Origin: Actinophytocola sp.
GTDB taxonomy: Bacteria > Actinomycetota > Actinomycetes > Mycobacteriales > Pseudonocardiaceae
Assembly: GCA_009379975.1 (NCBI GenBank)
Contig: WHSS01000030.1
Location: 1-32,316, forward strand
Direction: 5' to 3'
Length of the DNA: 32,316 nucleotides
This document shows positions 8,474 to 18,814 of the stretch, piece by piece. The notes beneath the pieces are model-generated. The model saw only the letters and a list, made by a program, of their open reading frames with translations, had not been told where the DNA came from and ran no database searches. A program made the position numbers and the translations under genes. The number at the start of each line of letters is the position of its first letter. Within the stretch, counting starts at the first letter, position 1.

Positions 8474-8641
8474 CTAGTGCGTGTCTTATGGATCTCGATC
8501 GATGGGATTCGCGCCCAGGTGGTCGCTGGCAAGGCGGCGGGAAGTCCTAGTACCGGTGTTGTACTCGGGCTTTCCGGCAACACAGCCAGCGACCACCTGG
8601 GCGCGAATACCGCGATCACGGATCCGTAAGACACCACCTAG
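8474..8641. mobile_element. MITE-like palindromic element flanked by CTAG
   Basis: Two 50-bp arms (8481-8530 and 8585-8634) are inverted copies. The inner 23 bp are perfect (start TTCGCGCCCAGG, end GTCGCTGGC), as is the outer GTGTCTTA. The 54 bp between them also partly folds back (CTAGTAC with GTAC). Both ends are bounded by CTAG (8474-8477, 8638-8641), a YTAR-type target as used by IS5-family transposases. There is no coding capacity. The element sits directly against the RES gene start. Confidence 0.75.
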
Positions 8642-8718
8642 TGCGACGGTCACGCTCTCAGCGTTAGCACGAGCGTGCGGATTCGTGCGCTCTCGCGCGT
8701 CCCGCGCACGGATGTGAC

Positions 8719-9711
8719 TTATGGCACCCGAATCGAACTACCCCGGACGATGAGATCGGCCTGCAGTGCGGTGTCCTCGACGCCGTTGGACTTCGCGGTG
8801 AGCCGGGCGAGCACCTGGCGGGCAGCGGTGGTGCCGATCGCGTATGCGGGCCGGCTGACCACCGAGACCGCGGGTCGAAGCAGGGACAGCCACGGCGCGT
8901 CGTCGAAGACCACCACGCCGATGTCGGCACCGAGTCGCAGGCCTCGCTCGGCGATGGCGCGTAGCGCGCCCTCCGCGAGTTCGTGCCGAGCCACCAGCAG
9001 TGCGTCGGGCGGCGCTGGATCGGAAAGCAGGGCGGTGAGCATCACGTACGGGTCGGACGGTCCGCCGTCGGCGCGACAGACCACGACCTGCCCGTCGTCG
9101 GCTCGCCCTGCCGCACGATGGGCCCGGTGAAAGCCGGCGAGCCGGCCGGTGTCGGTATGGCAGGCGGGCTCGATGACGCAGGCCAGCCGTTGATATCCCT
9201 GGCTGATCAAGTGTACGGCCGCCCGCTCCACGGCGGCCCGCGAGTCGACCAGTACCCGGTCGTGCGTCTCGCAGGCGCCGTCAAGGGTGACGACCGGCGT
9301 TGTGGGACCGGTCAGGTCATCGATCTGCGTTGCGGTCGGCGCCGGGCACATGACGACGCCCGCGAAGCACTCCTGCCGCGCCACCTCCAGGTAACGCCGC
9401 TCTTTGTCGGGATCGTCGTCGGTGTTGCACAGCACGACCGAGTAGCCCGCTGCCCGGGCGGTGTCTTCGAAGCCGCGGGAGATCGAGGCGTAGAACGGGT
9501 GGGTCACATCGGGAACGATCAACGACAGCGTCGCCGTGGTTTTGCGACGCAGGTTCCGGGCTGGGCCATTCGGCTGATATCCCAGTTCGGCCGCGGCCCG
9601 GCGCACCCGTTCGGCCAGTTCAGGGTCGACCGACGACTTTCCGTTGAGCGCGCGGGACACGGTCGCCGTAGAGACCTGTGCCTTGACTGCCACGTCGTCG
9701 ATCGTCGGCAT
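8719..9711 (-). CDS. LacI/GalR-family transcriptional regulator
   Basis: 330 aa. The N-terminal LacI helix-turn-helix (TIDDVAVKAQVSTATVSRAL, residues 3-22) and hinge (LGYQPNGPARNLRRK) are followed by a periplasmic-binding-protein-like effector domain from SLIVPDVTHPFYASISRGFE to VVFDDAPWLSLLRPAVSVVSRP. It represses transcription at palindromic operators until a small ligand, usually a sugar or nucleoside, binds. ATG 9711 has AAAGGA about 9 nt upstream. No sugar transport or catabolic gene is adjacent, so the regulon must lie elsewhere or be this gene itself. Confidence 0.93.
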   Translation of the reverse strand: MPTIDDVAVKAQVSTATVSRALNGKSSVDPELAERVRRAAAELGYQPNGPARNLRRKTTATLSLIVPDVTHPFYASISRGFEDTARAAGYSVVLCNTDDDPDKERRYLEVARQECFAGVVMCPAPTATQIDDLTGPTTPVVTLDGACETHDRVLVDSRAAVERAAVHLISQGYQRLACVIEPACHTDTGRLAGFHRAHRAAGRADDGQVVVCRADGGPSDPYVMLTALLSDPAPPDALLVARHELAEGALRAIAERGLRLGADIGVVVFDDAPWLSLLRPAVSVVSRPAYAIGTTAARQVLARLTAKSNGVEDTALQADLIVRGSSIRVP

Positions 9712-9990
9712 CGAGCGTCCTTTCCCGCACCGTCAATGTCCGCATTCACCAGGCGTGTCTCGCACCGCGGCCGAGCCGGAAACCCCTGCTGGGCCCCGCC
9801 GCTTGCCGATCCGTGAATAACGCTCAGTTCGGCTTGATCAACGAGCCGGGGGCGATGAGGTCACGCCTGCAAATTGCTGGTTATTACCCACATGGAGCAA
9901 GGTGCTCTACGGTGGCGCGATGCCGTCGGTAGCGGTAGGTGTAGGTATGACAGCGGAGAGACACCGGCGTAACCGAATGAGGAGGGTCTC
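9712..9990. other. Divergent intergenic region between LacI regulator and protease genes
   Basis: 279 bp with no convincing ORF. It must hold the promoters of both divergent genes. A locally AT-richer patch (GCAAATTGCTGGTTATTACC, about 9869-9888) stands out against the GC-rich surroundings. No complete LacI-type operator palindrome could be assigned by eye. Confidence 0.5.
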
Positions 9991-10965
9991 GTGAGGTCGA
10001 TGCGGAAGCTGGTCGTGGCGGTGGGAGCCGTGGTGCTGGCCGCCGGGACTGCCGTCGCCGCGCCCGGCATGGCCGGGGCAGACCCGGTTCATCCGAACAT
10101 CGTCGGCGGTGAGGATGCCGAGATCGAGGACTATCCGTTCACCGTCGCGCTGCTTGCGGAGGAGGACGGGTACCACATGTGCGGCGGCACGCTCGTCGCG
10201 CCGGATCGGGTGGTCACCGCCGCGCACTGTGTCGGGCACGTAGAAGCCGAAGAGCTCGAGGTGGTCTCCGGTCGCACGAAGATGAGTTCGGACGAAGGCG
10301 AGGTCACCCCGGTCGGCGAGATCTGGGTTCATCCCGATCACGGCACCGACGGGCAGAACTACGACATCGCCGTGCTGTCCCTGGCCGAACCCGTCGAGCA
10401 GGAGCCCGCCGAACTCGCGAAGGCGGATGATCCGGCGTATGAGCCGGAGACCGAAGCCACGGTGCTCGGCTGGGGACGCACCGAGGAAGGCGGCGAGCCC
10501 TCGGATCACCTGCAGCGGGTGGTGGTGCCGATCATGACCGACGAGTCCTGCGAGTCGGCATACCGCGCGCGGTACAAGCCCGAGGGCATGCTCTGCGCGG
10601 GCTACTCGGAGGGCGGTAAGGATGCCTGTCAGGGTGACTCCGGTGGTCCGATGGTCGTCGAGAACAAGCTGGTGGGTGTCGTCTCGTGGGGAGAAGGCTG
10701 TGGCCGTGCGGGCAAGCCCGGCGTGTATACCCGGGTGGGTGCCTTCTATGACGAGGTGTCGGAGCAGATCGACGGTGGCGACGAGGGGGATGACGGTGAA
10801 GACGGCGAAGGGGACGACGGCGAGGACGGTGAGGACGGCGAGGACGGTGAGGACGGCGAGGACGGCGAAGAGGACGGTGAAGGAGATGGAGACGGTGAGG
10901 ACGAAGAGGACGGTGAGGACGACGAGGGCGAGGTAGAAAATCCCGGCGGCCCACAACGGCCGTAG
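9991..10965 (+). CDS. Secreted trypsin-like serine protease with polyacidic C-terminal tail
   Basis: 324 aa. A signal peptide (basic MRSMRK, hydrophobic core 7-22, AGA-D cleavage near residue 30) and a six-residue propeptide precede the mature N-terminus IVGG at 37-40. The chymotrypsin triad is complete: His79 (TAAHC), Asp125 (YDIAVL), Ser217 (GDSGGP). Asp211, six residues before the Ser, marks trypsin-like Lys/Arg specificity. Six cysteines fit three disulfides. From about 262 the chain becomes a run of DGE/DGED repeats about 55 residues long, ending NPGGPQRP. GTG 9991 is preceded by GAGGAGGG (9978-9985). The propeptide ends in Asn rather than Arg/Lys, so autocatalytic activation is not obvious. 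Confidence 0.93.
   Translation: MRSMRKLVVAVGAVVLAAGTAVAAPGMAGADPVHPNIVGGEDAEIEDYPFTVALLAEEDGYHMCGGTLVAPDRVVTAAHCVGHVEAEELEVVSGRTKMSSDEGEVTPVGEIWVHPDHGTDGQNYDIAVLSLAEPVEQEPAELAKADDPAYEPETEATVLGWGRTEEGGEPSDHLQRVVVPIMTDESCESAYRARYKPEGMLCAGYSEGGKDACQGDSGGPMVVENKLVGVVSWGEGCGRAGKPGVYTRVGAFYDEVSEQIDGGDEGDDGEDGEGDDGEDGEDGEDGEDGEDGEEDGEGDGDGEDEEDGEDDEGEVENPGGPQRP
10780..10935 (+). repeat. In-frame 9-bp-period tandem repeat coding the acidic DGE tail
   Basis: GACGG(C/T)GAG units, with variants GACGACGGCGAG and GAAGAGGACGGT, repeat with a 9-bp (three-codon) period and keep the protease frame. Such a tract can change length in multiples of three codons by slippage. Confidence 0.85.
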
Positions 10966-11000
10966 CGGTCGGCGCAAGCTGCGAGGTTAGCCTCGGCGGT

Positions 11001-11951
11001 ATGGGACTGGTGAGCGTCGAGGACATCTGGGCAGCGGCCGATCGGATCGATGGGCTGGTGGTGCGCACACCGCTGCTCGAGTGTGAACAGCTATCGCGTG
11101 AGCTCGGCCGCCAGGTGCTGATCAAGGCCGAGAATCTGCAGCACACCGGCAGCTTCAAGCCCCGGGGTGCGCTCAACGCCATGCTTTCTTGGCAGGCCGA
11201 GGGGCGCCTGGGGGAAGTGGCGGTGAGCTTCTCCGCGGGCAACCACGCCGCGGCCGTCGCCTACGCGGGCCAGCGGTTGGGCGTCCGCGCGGTCGTCGCC
11301 ATGCCCCGCGACGCGATCAGCTCCAAAGTGGCCAACGTGCGTCGCTACGGCGGCGAGATCGTGCCCACCGATGACCTCATGGGCACTTGCTCCGAACTGG
11401 CCGAGCGTCATGGCTGCCCGCCGCTGTACCCGTTCGACCTGCCGGAGATCATCGCGGGGCAGGGCATCGCGGGCCTGGAGATCTGCGCCGATGAGCCCGC
11501 ACCGGATCTGGTGATCGTGCCGGTCGGCGGTGGCGGACTGATCGGCGGCATCGCCACGGCGGTGAAGGCGCTGGCGCCGCGATGCCGGGTGGTCGGCGTC
11601 GAGTCGGAGGTGTCGAACGCGCTGGGTGCGGCACTCGCCGCGGGTGAAGTGGTGCGGTTACCGGGCGCACCGACCATCGCCGACGGCCTCGCCGCGCCGT
11701 TCGCCGGCACCTGCACGCTCGCGCAGGCGCAGGCCTACGTGGACGACATGGTCACGGTGCCGGAGCACGCCATCGCCGAGGCCTGGCCCGCGATGGTGGC
11801 GGCGACCCGGCTGTTGCTCGAGCCTTCGGCCGCGGTCGGCCTCGCAGCGCTGCGCACTGGGGCGATCGAGGTGCCCGAAGATGGCACCGTTGTGCTGGTC
11901 GCCTCGGGTGGCAATGCCGATCTGGGCAAGCTCAGCGCCACCCCGACGTGA
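11001..11951 (+). CDS. PLP-dependent threonine/serine dehydratase-like enzyme
   Basis: 316 aa, fold-type II PLP enzyme. The Schiff-base lysine is Lys53 in SFKPRGA. Further family motifs are SAGNHAAAVAY (cofactor and substrate loop), the phosphate-binding GGGGLIGG and the late LEPSAAVGLAA and VASGGN. The length and the absence of a C-terminal ACT domain fit the short catabolic threonine dehydratase or serine racemase/dehydratase group, not full-length biosynthetic IlvA. Members deaminate threonine or serine to 2-oxobutyrate or pyruvate. It follows the protease gene by 35 bp on the same strand and converges on the 12012-12872 gene. Which reaction it prefers cannot be told. Confidence 0.9.
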   Translation: MGLVSVEDIWAAADRIDGLVVRTPLLECEQLSRELGRQVLIKAENLQHTGSFKPRGALNAMLSWQAEGRLGEVAVSFSAGNHAAAVAYAGQRLGVRAVVAMPRDAISSKVANVRRYGGEIVPTDDLMGTCSELAERHGCPPLYPFDLPEIIAGQGIAGLEICADEPAPDLVIVPVGGGGLIGGIATAVKALAPRCRVVGVESEVSNALGAALAAGEVVRLPGAPTIADGLAAPFAGTCTLAQAQAYVDDMVTVPEHAIAEAWPAMVAATRLLLEPSAAVGLAALRTGAIEVPEDGTVVLVASGGNADLGKLSATPT

Positions 11952-11958
11952 CGGCATC

Positions 11959-11994
11959 CGCGTGTCCGCGCTCTGGTCGCGCGTGTCCGCGCTC
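11959..11994. repeat. Two copies of a 21-bp-period GC-rich repeat
   Basis: CGCGTGTCCGCGCTC occurs at 11959-11973 and again at 11980-11994 (period 21), between two convergent genes. The reverse complement of the same unit (GGGCGCGGACACG) recurs at 13173-13213, also with period 21. Confidence 0.8.
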
Positions 11995-12011
11995 CAGGTT
12001 CGGCTCGCCCC

Positions 12012-12872
12012 TTACCGCCCGAAGTTCTCCCGCGGCATCGCGCCCGCGGCGAGCGCCTGTTTGCTGAGGCCCTTGCCGATCTCGCGCAAGCGGAGGCACT
12101 TCTCCTCGCCAAGATGCTCATACGGCGCGGTGTCGGCCTGGTCCGTCTCGGCTTCGACCCGCTCGCGCAGGGCAATGCCCGCGGGAGTCAGATCGCCTGA
12201 GTCGTCGAGGATTCCGTCCTCGCACAAGGACTCGGCGGCTGCCGCCCATTCCTCGTCCGACCAGCCGCGGGTCTTCTTGGCCGCTGGCTCGCTGAAGCCC
12301 TTCCCCGTCGCGGTGTGCGTGATGAGGGCGGGAAGGCCGTCCAGGGCGTTCGCGACGAGCACCGCGATGTGGCCGTCGCCGCGGTACTCCCGGAGCAGCG
12401 TGATTGCGTGCCACAGCACAAGATGCGGCTGGCTCGGCCATGCCAGATCGGCATGCCCGGCGTAGAGGGGCCTGCCGGCGGGAGTGCAGGCTGTGGTGGC
12501 TTCTCGCGCGAGTTCGGCCGCTTCCGCCACCTCTGCGGAGTCGACGGCGTCACCGAGCAGTCGCCGAAGCGCCGTGTCGGCCACTTCCCAGCGGGTGTCG
12601 ATGATCTGCTCGGGAGACGCGAGGGTCCACGCGCGGGGAATGTGACGGGCGACGAGTTCCGGGTTGAAGTTGTAGAACGTCGCGGCGACCGTGCCCGGCC
12701 CGACCTGCCCCATCGGCGCGGAGCGGCTCGCGAAGTACGTCATGCGCCCTGGTCGGAGTCCAAGTTCGACGAACTTCTCGTTCGCTTCCGGCGCGAAGTA
12801 GATCATCGCGTGCAGGGCTTCCAGGGAACGATGACATTTCGCCGCGAGTTCGGCGGCATACGCAGAATCCAT
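12012..12872 (-). CDS. SCO6745/SalK-like family protein
   Basis: 286 aa. Recalled family signature features are present: an N-terminal ALHAMIYFAPEANEKF, then YFASRSAPMGQVG, ATFYNFNPELVARHIPRAW, the central LWHAITLLREYRGDGHIAVLV, and a C-terminal helical part (GWSDEEWAAAAESLCEDGILD) that looks like a winged-helix module. Actinobacteria carry many copies of this family. Some are annotated as helix-turn-helix or SalK-like, and the biochemical role is not established. The ATG 12872 start begins MDSAYAAEL. A 7-bp inverted repeat lies just upstream (GGAATCG 12913-12919 with CGATTCC 12933-12939) and could be an operator. It converges with the dehydratase-like gene, and a repeat pair lies between them. 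Confidence 0.7.
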   Translation of the reverse strand: MDSAYAAELAAKCHRSLEALHAMIYFAPEANEKFVELGLRPGRMTYFASRSAPMGQVGPGTVAATFYNFNPELVARHIPRAWTLASPEQIIDTRWEVADTALRRLLGDAVDSAEVAEAAELAREATTACTPAGRPLYAGHADLAWPSQPHLVLWHAITLLREYRGDGHIAVLVANALDGLPALITHTATGKGFSEPAAKKTRGWSDEEWAAAAESLCEDGILDDSGDLTPAGIALRERVEAETDQADTAPYEHLGEEKCLRLREIGKGLSKQALAAGAMPRENFGR

Positions 12873-12960
12873 GCCGCAGGATAACCAGACCGCATGGTGG
12901 TTTGGCCAGAGCGGAATCGATCATGGATCGTACGATTCCCACCCCGCGGGATGGCTGGAG

Positions 12961-13173
12961 TTATCGCCGGATTCCCGCCGCGAGCAGGTAGTCCCAGGTC
13001 GCCCGGTAGCTGCCGTTGCCGGCTTCGTTCGATCGATCGACCGCCTCCCGTCAGGCGGCATGCGCCTCCGGCCAGCGACCCAGCCCTTGAAGTGCGGTGC
13101 GTGCGGCCATGATGGGCCCCGAGTTGGTGAAGATGAAGTTCTCGAACTCGTCCGTCGTCGCGAACCGCACGCC
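12961..13173 (-). pseudogene. C-terminal remnant of a SAM-dependent methyltransferase-like gene
   Basis: Read leftwards from 13173, one frame gives GVRFATTDEFENFIFTNSGP, IMAARTALQGLGRWPEAHAA, a TGA stop (13053-13051), then in the same frame REAVDRSNEAGNGSYRATWD and YLLAAGIRR, ending at TAA 12963-12961. The pieces read as one continuous C-terminus of the class I methyltransferase kind (my recall of the family). No 5' part exists: similarity stops where the GC-rich 21-bp repeat begins at 13173. The fragment is therefore both truncated and interrupted by a nonsense codon. Confidence 0.65.
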
Positions 13174-13213
13174 TGGGGCGCGGACGCGTGGGACTGGGGC
13201 GCGGACACGGGGG
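13173..13213. repeat. 21-bp-period GC-rich repeat (second site, inverted relative to 11959-11994)
   Basis: CTGGGGCGCGGAC begins two consecutive units, at 13173 and 13194. It is the reverse complement of the repeat at 11959-11994. It marks the broken 5' end of the methyltransferase remnant. Confidence 0.75.
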
Positions 13214-13219
13214 TGTCCG
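13202..13219 (-). terminator. GC-rich hairpin after the MBL-fold gene
   Basis: CGGACAC (13202-13208), loop GGGG, GTGTCCG (13213-13219). It lies about 10 nt past the stop codon of the leftward MBL-fold gene. There is no U-tract, as is common in actinobacteria, so its terminator role is inferred from position. Confidence 0.5.
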
Positions 13220-13228
13220 GGCCTCAGC

Positions 13229-13906
13229 TCACCAGCCGCGCTCGCGCCACTCGCCAATCTTCGGCCGCTCCGCGCCGATCGTGGAGTCGTCGCCGTGGCC
13301 CGGGTAGAACCACGTGTCGTCCGGCAGCTCACCGAAGACGCGCTGCTCGACGTCGTCGATGAGCGAGGCGAAGGCCTCCGGCGAGGTAGTTTTCCCCAAG
13401 CCGCCAGGGAATAGCGAGTCGCCGGTGAACAGGTGCGGGTGGCCGTTCGGATCGCGGTAGAGCAGCGCGATCGACCCGGGAGTGTGACCCCGCAGGTGGA
13501 TCACCTCCAGTTCGACCTCCCCGACGGTGACGGTGTCACCGTGCTCGAGCAGGAAGTCCGGCGGGACGGGCAGCGGCTCCGCGTCGTCAGGGTGAGCGGC
13601 GGTGTTCGAGCCGTTGGCCCCCGCGACGGCGCCGAGCGCCTGCCAGTGATCCCCGTGCTGGTGGGTGGTGACGATGGTGCGCAGTGTCGGCCGGTCCTGC
13701 GCGTAGCCGATCACCTCGGAGATGCGTTCCGGCTCGTTGGCCGCGTCGATGAGCAACGCCTCGCCGGTGCGGCGGCACACCAGAAGATAAGCGTTGTTGT
13801 CCATCGGTCCGACGGAGAGCTTGGTGATCGAAAGAGCGTCGAGGACGCGGCGCTGCGCATCGCCGCCTGGCTCGACATGGCCGGTGTATTCGTCAGTGAT
13901 CTGCAC
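13229..13906 (-). CDS. Metallo-beta-lactamase-fold hydrolase (glyoxalase II-like)
   Basis: 225 aa. Two-metal site motif THQHGDH supplies His82, His84, Asp86 and His87. His141 (RGHTPGS), Asp163 (TGDSLF) and His204 (PGHGDD) complete the set. Members hydrolyse thioesters or similar substrates. The actual substrate is unknown. Synteny with uvrA matches Rv1637c next to Rv1638 in M. tuberculosis. The start GTG 13906 lies exactly 6 nt after the minus-strand -10 box TAATCT (13918-13913), so the mRNA is probably leaderless. The gene is divergent from the acyltransferase gene, with 108 bp between them. Confidence 0.92.
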   Translation of the reverse strand: MQITDEYTGHVEPGGDAQRRVLDALSITKLSVGPMDNNAYLLVCRRTGEALLIDAANEPERISEVIGYAQDRPTLRTIVTTHQHGDHWQALGAVAGANGSNTAAHPDDAEPLPVPPDFLLEHGDTVTVGEVELEVIHLRGHTPGSIALLYRDPNGHPHLFTGDSLFPGGLGKTTSPEAFASLIDDVEQRVFGELPDDTWFYPGHGDDSTIGAERPKIGEWRERGW

Positions 13907-13912
13907 ACCTTC

Positions 13913-13918
13913 AGATTA
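13913..13918 (-). promoter_or_regulatory. -10 box of the MBL-fold gene (leaderless start)
   Basis: TAATCT on the minus strand, 6 nt before the GTG at 13906. It fits the TAnnnT form typical of actinobacterial housekeeping promoters. No good -35 element was identified. Confidence 0.55.
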
Positions 13919-14014
13919 GGGGCGCCGTCACAACCTCTCCACCCCGGCCGTACTTCCCGCTCTCGGCGTCCGTAGCGTGCTCGGCGGCGTGCACCTCAAC
14001 CCGGGAATTGATCG

Positions 14015-15289
14015 TTGCCTAGCACCTCGACGCTTCCACCAGGCCCGCGTGCCGCGCGAAAGATCAACTGGGATCTGCTCCGGGTCATCGCGATCCTGGC
14101 CGTCGTCGTGGGACACATCACCTACCGAGGGCCGGCGAACCAGCCGGAACTCGCCGGCTACCCGTTCGCGTTCACTCCATGGTTCGGGGCGTCGACACTG
14201 ATGGTGGTCTCCGGCTACTTCGTCTGCGTCACGATCAGCCGCGGCCACGCAGGCCGGTGGCTCGGCAACCGGCTGGCCAGGCTCCTTCCCGCCTACATCG
14301 TCGCCGTGCTGATCACCTACACCGTCAGCCGTTTCGCGGTACTGGCCTTCAACGGCTGGGACACCGAACCGGGGCTCCTCGGCACGCTCTTCGGCGATCC
14401 GATCCTGCCGCCGCACCCGGAACCGGACGCGCCGCCGCCGTGGCAGCTGCCGACACCCGCCGACCTGGTCGCGAACCTGACGGTGACCCAGGAGTGGAGC
14501 GACGACGTGGTCTTCGTCGACAACTCCTACTGGACGTTGCCGGTGCAGGTGGTCGCCTTCGTCTCCGCCGCGCTGCTGTGGCGCCACAAGTTCGGCGCCG
14601 ACCGGGGGCGCGTACTGAGCAGGGTTCTGCTGCTGGGGCCGATCGTCGTGCTGCCGCTGACGCTGCTGCCCGGAGAGATCACGGACGTCCTCGGTGCGAT
14701 CTACGGCGGTCTCGGTGTCGGACGGGCCTACCTCTTCGGTGTCGGCATCGCGCTGTGGCTGTGGGCACGGCGCGAGCTTTCGCACGCTGAGCTGGGCCTG
14801 CTGGCGACCACCGCCGTCGTGCTGCACGGCGCCAGTTCGGAACATCCGGTGCCCTCAGCGGCGGGCTTCGCCATCATGCTCGGGCTGATCGCGGCGGCGG
14901 CTCGCGGTCCCGACTGGGACGTCCGCGTGCTGTGTGTACTGCGGCGTCCGGTCGCCTGGCTCGCCGGCATCAGCTTCGGCGTGTACCTCGTGCACCAGCA
15001 GCTCGGCTTCGTGCTGGCCCGGGTGCTCGCCGAGCACGGCGTGTCCGGCTGGCCGCGCCTGATGCTGGTGTTCGCGGCCGCGATACTGGCAGGCTGGGCC
15101 ATGACCGTGCTGGTGGAACGCCCGGCGCACCGGCTGTTGACCCGCAGGCGGGCGGTGACCCCGGCAGCCGAGCGACTGGCGCCCGCGGCGCCGGACGTGT
15201 TAGCTCGAAGAAGCGTCGGTGCGGGTCAAGCGCGCCGATTGTCGTCCGAGCCACGGGTGGGGACCGAGACTGTCGGTGGTCGGACTTAG
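14015..15289 (+). CDS. Acyltransferase 3 family membrane protein
   Basis: 424 aa with about ten hydrophobic segments. The N-terminal family signature is [20 protein letters not shown], with the catalytic-type His in the first membrane segment. [14 protein letters not shown], the long extracellular loop with NSYWTLPVQ, and the late [15 protein letters not shown] follow the family order. These proteins move acyl groups onto sugars or other envelope molecules. The acceptor here is unknown. The only extended start is TTG 14015, because a TGA at 14009-14011 closes the frame upstream. The C-terminal approximately 45 residues are Arg/Ala-rich and cytoplasmic-looking. Its TAG stop (15287-15289) is part of the uvrA promoter -10 box, so the two genes overlap functionally. 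Confidence 0.88.
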   Translation: MPSTSTLPPGPRAARKINWDLLRVIAILAVVVGHITYRGPANQPELAGYPFAFTPWFGASTLMVVSGYFVCVTISRGHAGRWLGNRLARLLPAYIVAVLITYTVSRFAVLAFNGWDTEPGLLGTLFGDPILPPHPEPDAPPPWQLPTPADLVANLTVTQEWSDDVVFVDNSYWTLPVQVVAFVSAALLWRHKFGADRGRVLSRVLLLGPIVVLPLTLLPGEITDVLGAIYGGLGVGRAYLFGVGIALWLWARRELSHAELGLLATTAVVLHGASSEHPVPSAAGFAIMLGLIAAAARGPDWDVRVLCVLRRPVAWLAGISFGVYLVHQQLGFVLARVLAEHGVSGWPRLMLVFAAAILAGWAMTVLVERPAHRLLTRRRAVTPAAERLAPAAPDVLARRSVGAGQARRLSSEPRVGTETVGGRT

Positions 15290-15292
15290 CAT
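15270..15292 (+). promoter_or_regulatory. uvrA promoter, PafBC/RecA-NDp DNA-damage type
   Basis: CTGTCGGTG (15270-15278), eight bases, TAGCAT (15287-15292), with the same nine-base upstream word and spacing as at uvrB. It lies inside the end of the acyltransferase gene, whose stop codon TAG forms the first half of the -10. Predicted transcription start is near 15299, giving a leader of about 53 nt. Confidence 0.82.
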
Positions 15293-15351
15293 GGAGAGGC
15301 ACGCTACCTCTAGCCGTGCCTGCTGCTCGTTTGCTAGGGAAGGAACCCTGG

Positions 15352-18199
<2,848 letters not shown>

Positions 18200-18207
<8 letters not shown>

Positions 18208-18807
18208 CGTCCTGCTCTCGTCGGCGCCTCGCGTGGGCGGCGACCTTGGCGCGGTTGCCGCACGTTCGCATGCTGCACCATCGGCGGCGGCCGCTCCGAT
18301 CGAGGAACAGCCAGCCGCAGTCGTGGCCGGGGCAGGCGGAAACGGTCCCGACCTCGGGTGACGTGAGCAGATCCGCCGCAGCGCGGGCCACGGCGAGCAC
18401 GGGCGCCGGCAGTCCCGCGGTGGACGCCAGTTCCCAGCGAGCCGGTCCGCCCGGGGCCGGTCGCAGGCTGAGGTGTCCGGCGGTGATCCTGGCCAGCGCG
18501 TCGGCGTTGGCTGGGTCAAGGATCGCGGTGCGGACAGACGCCCGAAGCTCGTGGGCTTCCGACAAGGTGGACTCGGCGTCCGCGGTCTGTCGCCGCGCGA
18601 TGGTGCCGAGCCGGTCGGCCTCGGCCGCGGTGATCAGCTCCGCGTAGTGGGCCCACGCAGCGAACGTTTCGTAAGTTCGTAGCCACTCGCGCCTGGGGGA
18701 CTCGGGCTCTCCCCAACCCGCCCATGTGTTGCAGAAGTCGAGCGCGGGATGTCCGCCGATCCGCCGCGGGAGTAAGACCCCGTCCCGTCCCGTTCGACCC
18801 AGTGCAT
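18200..18807 (-). pseudogene. CGNR zinc-finger (ABATE-domain) protein gene, frameshifted near its start
   Basis: The C-terminal zinc finger is plain: CPGHDCGW...RRRWCSMRTCGNR, the CGNR signature of a family of putative transcription regulators with an N-terminal ABATE domain. The ABATE part (RRIGGHPALDFCNTWAGWGE, then a helical stretch with WLRTYETFAAWA) is also intact, but its frame has no ATG, GTG or TTG before the next upstream stop. A second frame starts at ATG 18807 (MHWVERD) and joins perfectly if one of three tandem CCCGT units (18779-18793) is removed, giving MHWVERDGVLLPRRIGG. As sequenced, only a TTG at 18565 opens a shorter 121-aa product (18200-18565). Either the gene is inactive or it is switched by repeat number. 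Confidence 0.7.
18779..18793. repeat. Pentanucleotide tandem repeat CCCGT x3
   Basis: Three exact copies. Two copies would keep the CGNR gene in frame from ATG 18807. Three copies shift it. Confidence 0.8.
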
Positions 18808-18814
18808 GACGTGA

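Noticed and set aside
10532..11242. Minus-strand frames opposite the protease tail and dehydratase-like gene
   Set aside because: These are mirror images of the DGE repeat and of biased codons. There is no independent support for coding.
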